NCBI RefSeq assembly: GCF_003627215.1
Contig: NZ_CP032677.1
Location: forward strand, 935,501 to 999,500
Length of the DNA: 64,000 nucleotides
Source of the DNA: Pseudomonas sp. Leaf58
GTDB taxonomy: Bacteria > Pseudomonadota > Gammaproteobacteria > Pseudomonadales > Pseudomonadaceae
Direction: 5' to 3'
In this document: in pieces, positions 58,185-64,000 of the stretch
Layout of the letters: each line of letters starts with the position of its first letter
How positions within the stretch are numbered: the stretch's first letter is position 1
Position numbers and translations under genes: made by a program
The notes under the pieces: generated by a model
What the model saw: the letters and a program-made list of their open reading frames with translations, nothing else
The model's database searches: none
Told to the model about the DNA's origin: nothing

Positions 58185-59795
58185 CTACTTCACCTGGGTA
58201 GTGGCGAAGTTGTTGTTGGTCAGAGGGCTGATGACGTAGCCCTCCACGTTGTCACGCATGACCGCGAATACCTTCGGGTGGGCCATGCTGATCCAGGGTT
58301 GGTCGTCATCGTACACTTTCAATGCCTCGCTATAGAGCCTTGCACGCTCATCGTTGTCGATCACTTCGCGGGCGCGGGTGATCAGCGTCTGGAATTTAGA
58401 ATTGCACCAGCGGGCGTAGTTCTCGCCGTTCGTGGCGGCCTCGCAACTGAGCAGCGGGCCCAGGAAGTTATCCGGGTCGCCGTTGTCGCCGGCCCAGCCG
58501 GTAGACACCAGGTCGGCTTCACCTTTCTTGGCACGGCGCAGCATTTCGGCCCATTCCATCACGCGGATGTCCAGCTTCAGGCCGATCTGCTTCAGGTCGG
58601 CCTGCAGCATTTCGGCTGACAGACGCGGGTTCGGGTTGGTCATGCCGCCACCGTTGCGGGTGAACAGGGTGATGACCGTGCCCTCCGGTACGCCAGCCGC
58701 CTTCAGCAGGGCGCGCGCCTGGTCGAGGTCACGCGGCGGGTTCTGGTTGTTCCTGTTGTAGCCGATCATGGTCGGTGGGTAGGGGTTCACGCCCACCAGT
58801 GCGTTGCCTTTGCCAAATAACTGGTCAACGTGGGCTTGGCGGTCGAAGGCCATGTTGATGGCTTTGCGCACGCGCACATCGTTCAGGTACTTGTGCTGGG
58901 TGTTCATGGCGATGTAGCCGGTGACCAGTGCTTCGATCTCGGCCACCTTGAGTTTGGGGTCAGCCTTGATCGACGGTACGTCTTCCGGCTTGGGGTAAAG
59001 CGCGATCTGACACTCGTTGGCGCGCAGCTTCTGCAGGCGCACATTGCTGTCGGTGGCGATGGCGAAAACCAGGGCGTCGGCCGGTGGCTTGCCACGGAAG
59101 TAGTCCGGATTGGGCTTGAAGCGGACCTGGGCGTCCTTGTTGTAACGCTGAAAGATGAACGGACCTGTGCCGATCGGCTTGTTGTTCAGCTCTGCGGTCT
59201 TGCCGGCCTTGAGCAACTGGTCGCCGTATTCGGCGGAATAGATCGAAGTGAACCCCATGGCCATGTCACGCAGGAACGGCGCTTCTGGGCGGGTGAGGGT
59301 GATGACCACCGTATGGTCGTCGGTTTTGTCCACGCTCTTGAGTAGGCTCTTGAAGGCCATGCTTTCGAAGTACGGGTAGCCGACGCTGGTCTTGTCGTGC
59401 CATGGGTGGTTCGGGTCCAACTGGCGGTTCAGGCTCCAGAGTACGTCGTCAGCATTGAAGTCGCGGGTTGGCTTGAAATAGTCGGTGGTGTGGAACTTCA
59501 CTCCCTTGCGCAGGTGAAAGGTGTAGGTCAGGCCGTCTGGCGAGATGTCCCAGCTTTCGGCCAGTGCCGGCTGGATGTCGGTGGTGCCGGGCTTGAAGTC
59601 GACCAGGCGGTTGAACAGTGTTTCGGAGGTGGCATCAAACGTGACCCCCGTTGTGTACTGCACCACGTCGAACCCTTCCGGGCTGGCTTCGGTGCACACC
59701 ACCAGCGGTTTGGCCGCTAGCTGCGTGACGCTGCCCAGCACCAGCGCGGCCAGGGCCAGGCGTAGCGGTAGCCGTTTGATGAAAGCTCTGTGCAT
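58185..59795 (-). CDS. dppA: Dipeptide-binding protein DppA (copy next to dppB)
   Basis: The 536-residue periplasmic SBP_bac_5 protein has a signal peptide (LRLALAALVLGSVTQLAAKP) and the family start LVVCTEASPEGFDVVQYTTG. It also has YTFHLRKGVKFH, GTGPFIFQRY and TGWAGDNGDPDNFLGPLLSC. The ATG at 59795 has GGGAGA upstream; longer frames are unsupported. It shares the operon with the dpp permeases. Confidence 0.94.
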   Translation of the reverse strand: MHRAFIKRLPLRLALAALVLGSVTQLAAKPLVVCTEASPEGFDVVQYTTGVTFDATSETLFNRLVDFKPGTTDIQPALAESWDISPDGLTYTFHLRKGVKFHTTDYFKPTRDFNADDVLWSLNRQLDPNHPWHDKTSVGYPYFESMAFKSLLKSVDKTDDHTVVITLTRPEAPFLRDMAMGFTSIYSAEYGDQLLKAGKTAELNNKPIGTGPFIFQRYNKDAQVRFKPNPDYFRGKPPADALVFAIATDSNVRLQKLRANECQIALYPKPEDVPSIKADPKLKVAEIEALVTGYIAMNTQHKYLNDVRVRKAINMAFDRQAHVDQLFGKGNALVGVNPYPPTMIGYNRNNQNPPRDLDQARALLKAAGVPEGTVITLFTRNGGGMTNPNPRLSAEMLQADLKQIGLKLDIRVMEWAEMLRRAKKGEADLVSTGWAGDNGDPDNFLGPLLSCEAATNGENYARWCNSKFQTLITRAREVIDNDERARLYSEALKVYDDDQPWISMAHPKVFAVMRDNVEGYVISPLTNNNFATTQVK

Positions 59796-59872
59796 GGGTG
59801 GAAGTCTCCCTGCTTGCATTGACCCAGCGTAGCCGCCACGGCCCGTAGCGAAGTGGGCCGTGGCGCCAGCGG

Positions 59873-61252
59873 TCAGAGAATGTTGAATGGAATGGTGGTA
59901 ACGACCCGGAACTCGTCCAGGCTGCCATCGCCCTGGGCCTTGCTGGCGCGGTGCGCGGTGTAGGTGGCACGGATGCTGGTGTCTTTCAGCGGCCCGCTCT
60001 GCACCGCGTAGCTGGTGCCGATGCCCCACTCGTAGTGGGTTTCGCCATCCAGGCCGTTGACGTCATAGGCGGTACCGCGGTAGTGGGTGCCATCGATGCC
60101 CCAGCCGCGGGCGTTGTACAGGTTGAACTTGAGCCCCGGTACGCCGTAGGGCGCCATGTTCAGCACGTAGGAAAGCTGCAGCGATTTCTCGTTGGGGCCG
60201 TTGAAGTCCGACAGCAGCGAGTTGGCCAGGTAGATGCCATTGGTTTCGTGCAGGTAGTCGAAGTATTCGTTGCCGTTGACCTGCTGCCACGAGGCGCTGA
60301 CGGTATGGGCCTGGTGGGTTAGGCCGAACGACAGGCTGTAGGTGTCGTTGTCGATTTCCCCCATTTTCTGGCTGCCGGCGTCGACGGTCTTGTAGTAGTT
60401 CAGGCCGGTGCTCAGGCTGAGCACGGCGCTGTCGCCGAGCACATGGTTGGCGCCGAAGTAGTACTGGTTCCAGAAGTCGTCAACCTTGGTGGCGTACAGG
60501 CTGGTGGTCAGGCTCTTGAACGGCTGGTAGTTGATGCCGGTGGTGCTGGCGCGGTCGGTTTCCACGCCGGTGGCACTGTACTCGCTGCGGAACTTGCTGA
60601 GGCTTTGTTCGGTACGTGGCGAGACGCGGTCGAAGGTGCCCAGGTCGAAGCTCAGGTTGTCGAATTCGGCGCTGTGCAGGAATGCACCCTGGAAGCTGGA
60701 CGGCAGGGCACGGTTGCCGATGTAGGCGATCATCGGCGTGTCCACCGATTGGCGGCCGACGGTGAGGGTGGTGTTGGACACGCGCGCCTTGATGTTGCCC
60801 AGGCCCAGCTTGCTCCACTGGCCGACCGGGTCGCCGTCGCTGTGGGTCAGGGTACGGTTGTTCGGCCCGGCGATCGCGGCCCGGCCTTGCTCCAGGGCAA
60901 TGGCGTTGTAGCCAGCCGCCTCGACGGCGATACCGACGGTGCCCTCGGTGAAGCCGGAACTGTAGTTGAGGATGCTGCCCTGCACCCAGTTGTCACGGCT
61001 GTGGGTGTCGTGGCGGGTGCCGTCGCTCTTGTAGTACTTCCACAGCGGGGCGCGCGCCGCGCGTTCACGGGCGTACCAGTTGCGGGTGCTGCCGGACAGG
61101 CTCTGGCCGCCGATGAAACCGCTGGCCTGGGCCTGTTCGCTGCTGTCTTTGAGGGTGAGCGGGACGTATTCCTGGCTGTGCGGGTCGGCCTGGGTCACGG
61201 TGGATAAGGCACTGATCGATAACGCCAGTGCAGTCAAGGTGAATACTCTCAA
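59873..61252 (-). CDS. opdP: OprD-family porin, OpdP-like (dipeptide uptake)
   Basis: The 459-residue outer-membrane protein has a signal peptide (TALALSISALSTVTQADP) and the OprD pattern. That pattern includes SGFIGGQSLSGSTRNWYARERA near the N-terminus, WVQGSILNYSSGFTEGTVGIAVEA and a terminal beta strand (FRVVTTIPFNIL). Its place among dppA genes matches P. aeruginosa opdP, the glycine-glutamate dipeptide porin. Uptake of dipeptides across the outer membrane is inferred from that. Confidence 0.9.
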   Translation of the reverse strand: MRVFTLTALALSISALSTVTQADPHSQEYVPLTLKDSSEQAQASGFIGGQSLSGSTRNWYARERAARAPLWKYYKSDGTRHDTHSRDNWVQGSILNYSSGFTEGTVGIAVEAAGYNAIALEQGRAAIAGPNNRTLTHSDGDPVGQWSKLGLGNIKARVSNTTLTVGRQSVDTPMIAYIGNRALPSSFQGAFLHSAEFDNLSFDLGTFDRVSPRTEQSLSKFRSEYSATGVETDRASTTGINYQPFKSLTTSLYATKVDDFWNQYYFGANHVLGDSAVLSLSTGLNYYKTVDAGSQKMGEIDNDTYSLSFGLTHQAHTVSASWQQVNGNEYFDYLHETNGIYLANSLLSDFNGPNEKSLQLSYVLNMAPYGVPGLKFNLYNARGWGIDGTHYRGTAYDVNGLDGETHYEWGIGTSYAVQSGPLKDTSIRATYTAHRASKAQGDGSLDEFRVVTTIPFNIL

Positions 61253-61368
61253 GGTTGAAGCTCCCTTTCTTTTCTAGTTATGCCGACCTTGTGGGCCGGG
61301 TTTCTTGCTGCGGTGTTGCCAGGGTTGCCCGGGGTCTCCGGGCTAAATCGGGTAGTTGTGTTGCCTGT

Positions 61369-61472
61369 GCCGGCCTCTTCGCGGGTAAACCCGCTCCTAC
61401 AGGGGATGTGCACACCCCAGGCTTGTGGAGAACCCTGTAGGACGGGTTTACCCGCGAAGAGGCCGGTACCGG
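61369..61472. repeat. REP pair inside the dpp locus
   Basis: CTCTTCGCGGGTAAACCCGCTCCTACAGG and CCTGTAGGACGGGTTTACCCGCGAAGAGG are arranged head to head between a dppA gene and opdP. Its presence between same-strand genes suggests partial transcript ends here. Confidence 0.85.
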
Positions 61473-61479
61473 CTAATGC

Positions 61480-63072
61480 CTAATCAACACTCACACCGGA
61501 AAAATCATTGCGCCCAAACGGGCTGACATTGAATTGGGAAACCTTGACGCTCAGTGGCTGGTTGACCGTGGAATGCGCCACTGGGGTAATCGGCACTTGC
61601 TGCTTGAGACGCTGCTGGGCCTGCTGGTACAGGGCAGTGCGCTGCGTACGGTCGGTCACCTGTTTGGCCTGCTTGACCAGGCTGTCGTACTGCGGGTCGC
61701 ACCACAGCGAGTAGTTGTTGCTGCCGATGGCATCGCAGTTGTAGAGGGTGCCCAGCCAGTTGTCTGGGTCGCCGTTGTCACCGGTCCAGCCGATCAGGGC
61801 GATGTCGTGCTCACCGCTTTTCATGCGCTTGAGGTACTCGCCCCATTCGTAACTAACGATGCGCACCTTGAAGCCGAGCTTGTTCCAGTCGGCCTGGAGC
61901 ATCTCGGCCATCAGCTTGGCGTTGGGGTTATAGGGGCGCTGCACGGGCATTGCCCACAAGGTGACTTCGGTGCCTGGCTTGACCCCCGCCTGCTGCAGCA
62001 GTTGCCGGGCTTTGTCCGGGTTGTAAGGCGCATCTTTGAGGCTGTTGTCATAGGACCACTGGGTGGGCGGCATGGCGTTGACCGCCAGTTGGCCGGAGTC
62101 CTGGTACACCGCCTGGAGAATCGCCTGCTTGTTCACCGCCATGTCCATCGCCTGGCGCACTTCCAGGCGGTCGAACGGTGGGTGCTGGGTGTTGTAGGCG
62201 ATGTAGCCGAGGTTGAAGCCAGGCTGTTGCAGCACCTGCAGCTTGCTGTCGGCCTTGAGCGCCGGCAGGTCGGCCGGGCGCGGGTGCAGGGTGACTTGGC
62301 ATTCGTTGCGGCGCAGCTTCTGGATGCGCACCGAGGGGTCGGTGTTGATCGCGAACACCAGGTTGTCGAGCTTCACCTCATCCGGCGCCCAGTAGTGCGG
62401 ATTGCCCTTGTAGCGGATTTGCGAATCCTTCTGGTAACGCTGGAACACGAACGGCCCGGTGCCGATCGGTTGCTGGTTGATGGCGCTGGGGCGGCCGCTG
62501 GCCAATAGCAGGCCGGCGTATTCGGCGGAAAGAATGGAGGCGAAGCTCATGGCCAGGTTCTGGACGAACGCGGCGTCAACTTTGTTCAAGGTGAACACCA
62601 CGGTCATCGGGTCGGTTTTTTCGACCCGGGCAATGTTCTTGTCCAGCCCCATGCTGACGAAATAGGGGAACTCGGTGGGGTAGGCCTGGCGGAACGGGTG
62701 GCCTTTGTCGAGCATGCGGTTGAAGGTAAACAGCACGTCGTCGGCATTGAAGTCGCGGCTTGGGCTAAACGCCTTGTTGCTGTGGAACTTCACCCCTTCG
62801 CGCAGGTGGAAGGTGTAGCGCAGGCCGTCGTCGGACACCTCCCAGGCGGTCGCCAGGGCCGGGTGCACGGCGGTGCCGCCGCGCTCGAACTCGACCAGGC
62901 GGTTGTACAGGGGTTCGGCAGCGTCGTTGTCGGTGGCGCTGGTGTATTGGGCGGTGTCGAAGCCGGCGGGGCTGCCTTCGGAGCAGAACACCAGGTTGTT
63001 GGCCAACACGGCCGGGGATTGGCTGAACAGGCCCAGGGCCAGCAGGGTGGAAAGGCGGGCGGCGTGGCGCAT
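61480..63072 (-). CDS. Dipeptide-binding protein, second DppA paralog
   Basis: The 530-residue SBP_bac_5 protein has a signal peptide (STLLALGLFSQSPAVLANNL) and the same landmarks as the other copies: LVFCSEGSPAGFDTAQYTS, YTFHLREGVKFHSN, GTGPFVFQRY and GWTGDNGDPDNWLGTLYNC. It is closer to the third copy at 63219 than to the dppB-linked copy. The ATG at 63072 begins the signal peptide. Paralogous binding proteins probably feed one DppBCDF transporter with different peptides. Confidence 0.93.
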   Translation of the reverse strand: MRHAARLSTLLALGLFSQSPAVLANNLVFCSEGSPAGFDTAQYTSATDNDAAEPLYNRLVEFERGGTAVHPALATAWEVSDDGLRYTFHLREGVKFHSNKAFSPSRDFNADDVLFTFNRMLDKGHPFRQAYPTEFPYFVSMGLDKNIARVEKTDPMTVVFTLNKVDAAFVQNLAMSFASILSAEYAGLLLASGRPSAINQQPIGTGPFVFQRYQKDSQIRYKGNPHYWAPDEVKLDNLVFAINTDPSVRIQKLRRNECQVTLHPRPADLPALKADSKLQVLQQPGFNLGYIAYNTQHPPFDRLEVRQAMDMAVNKQAILQAVYQDSGQLAVNAMPPTQWSYDNSLKDAPYNPDKARQLLQQAGVKPGTEVTLWAMPVQRPYNPNAKLMAEMLQADWNKLGFKVRIVSYEWGEYLKRMKSGEHDIALIGWTGDNGDPDNWLGTLYNCDAIGSNNYSLWCDPQYDSLVKQAKQVTDRTQRTALYQQAQQRLKQQVPITPVAHSTVNQPLSVKVSQFNVSPFGRNDFSGVSVD

Positions 63073-63184
63073 GGCAAGTCCTTTACGTCTGTTTGCACCG
63101 CCTCGGGGTAAGAATGGCGGCAACAGTTCGCCGACCCCGCTGCGGATAGCGGCGGGACGGCATGAAGAGCGGGTTAAGTTGGTG

Positions 63185-63210
63185 GGGCACCCGCTGTTTG
63201 GCGGGTGCCC
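63185..63210 (-). terminator. Stem-loop after the third dppA gene
   Basis: GGGCACCCGC (63185-63194) and GCGGGTGCCC (63201-63210) form a perfect 10-bp stem with a six-base loop, nine bases beyond the stop at 63219. No T-run follows, so it may act as a weak terminator or mRNA stabiliser between two binding-protein genes. Confidence 0.55.
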
Positions 63211-63218
63211 TGGCTAGC

Positions 63219-64000
63219 CTATTTGTCCACACTGACGCCGTAGAAGGAGTTCAGCGAGAACGGGCTGATCTTGAAGTCCTTCACCTTGGCACTCATGGGC
63301 TGGTACACGGTGGAGTGGGCGATCGGGGTGATCGGCACCTGCTCTTTGAGAATGTGCTGCGCCTGCTGGTACAGCTCGGTGCGCTTGGCCTGGTTGGACG
63401 TGGCCTTGGCCTGCTTGATCAAATCGTCGTAGGGCTTGTAGCACCACTTGGAGAAGTTGTTGCCGTTCATGGCATCGCAGCCGTACAGGGTACCCAGCCA
63501 GTTGTCCGGGTCACCGTTGTCACCGCTCCAGCCAATCAGCATGGCGCCTTGTTCGCCACCTTTGGAGCGTTTGATGTATTCACCCCATTCATAGCTGACG
63601 ATCTTGGCCTTGATGCCGACCTTGGCCCAGTCGGATTGCAGCATTTCGGCCATCAGCTTGGCATTGGGGTTGTAGGGGCGCTGCACCGGCATGGCCCACA
63701 GGGTAATCTCGGTGCCTTCCTTGATGCCGGCTTCCTTGAGCAGTTGTTTGGCCTTCTCGGGGTCGAAGGCGGCGTCCTTGATGCTGTCGTCATAGGACCA
63801 CTGGGTCGGTGGCATGCCGTTGACTGCCAGCTGGCCGGCGCCCTGGTAAACCGACTCGATGATCTTTTTCTTGTCCACGGCCATGTCCAGCGCCTGGCGG
63901 ACTTTCAGTTGGGCTAGCGGGTTGGCTTGGTTGCTGCCCTTGACCTTGTCCATCACGTTGTAGGCGATGTAGCCGAGGTTGAAGCCGGCCTGCTGCGGCA
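63219..64000 (-). CDS. Dipeptide-binding protein, third DppA paralog (cut by window edge)
   Basis: The frame is open to the right edge, giving the C-terminal 260 residues of an SBP_bac_5 protein. It carries PQQAGFNLGYIAYNVMDKV, VRQALDMAVDKKKIIESVYQGAGQLAVN, TLWAMPVQRPYNPNAKLMAEMLQ and GWSGDNGDPDNWLGTLYGCDAM. It is very similar to the copy at 61480. Its N-terminus and promoter lie outside the window. Confidence 0.92.
   Translation of the reverse strand, partial: PQQAGFNLGYIAYNVMDKVKGSNQANPLAQLKVRQALDMAVDKKKIIESVYQGAGQLAVNGMPPTQWSYDDSIKDAAFDPEKAKQLLKEAGIKEGTEITLWAMPVQRPYNPNAKLMAEMLQSDWAKVGIKAKIVSYEWGEYIKRSKGGEQGAMLIGWSGDNGDPDNWLGTLYGCDAMNGNNFSKWCYKPYDDLIKQAKATSNQAKRTELYQQAQHILKEQVPITPIAHSTVYQPMSAKVKDFKISPFSLNSFYGVSVDK

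Overview
The window comes from the chromosome of a Pseudomonas putida-group bacterium. This is inferred from the high-GC core genes, their order (queA-tgt-yajC-secDF, the complete isc operon, ispG-hisS-yfgM-bamB-der) and the many REP palindromes of the form CGCGGGTnnACCCGCG that separate transcription units. No species is assigned, because no search could be run.

Layout. (1) 1-5650 is the end of a genomic island next to tRNA-Leu(CAA). It holds a serine recombinase cut by the left edge, a small divergent HTH protein, two paralogous ~68-residue proteins, an 89-residue protein overlapping an unusual tyrosine recombinase, a 0.9-kb non-coding stretch with perfect inverted repeats, and a P4-type integrase facing away from the 3' end of the tRNA. 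(2) 5.8-11.3 kb encodes queuosine tRNA modification (queA, tgt) and the Sec accessory complex (yajC, secD, secF), followed by a glycine-zipper protein. (3) 12-20.2 kb holds suhB, trmJ, cysE and the housekeeping iron-sulfur cluster operon iscRSUA-hscBA-fdx-iscX behind an IscR operator. (4) 20.3-29.5 kb holds ndk, rlmN, pilF, rodZ, ispG, hisS, yfgM, bamB and der. (5) 29.7-31.7 kb is a methionine-salvage pair (PLP aminotransferase plus omega-amidase-like nitrilase).

(6) 31.8-38.6 kb is an iron-acquisition block: a PepSY/flavodoxin/FNR ferric reductase, a Fiu/PiuA-type TonB receptor, the PiuC dioxygenase and a Sel1-repeat protein. (7) speC (ornithine decarboxylase) sits at 38.6-39.8 kb with an upstream ORF in its leader. 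(8) 40.3-44.3 kb is a fecI-fecR-fecA ferric-citrate signalling system. (9) 44.4-47.8 kb is a four-gene quaternary-amine ABC importer with a possible structured leader. (10) prfC is at 48.4 kb. (11) 50-53.9 kb is a putative polyamine-use cluster: periplasmic binding protein, cupin, PuuB-like FAD oxidoreductase and an AraC regulator. (12) 54.0 kb has a 24-codon membrane microprotein behind a sigma54-like promoter. (13) 54.2-64 kb is a dipeptide uptake locus transcribed leftward: dppA (cut by the right edge), dppA, opdP, dppA, dppB, dppC, dppD, dppF.

Most of the window is ordinary core genome. The parts least explained by known systems are the recombinase module at 1-5.6 kb, the speC leader, the leader of the amine importer and the sigma54/microprotein unit. 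All functional calls rest on motif and family recognition by eye.
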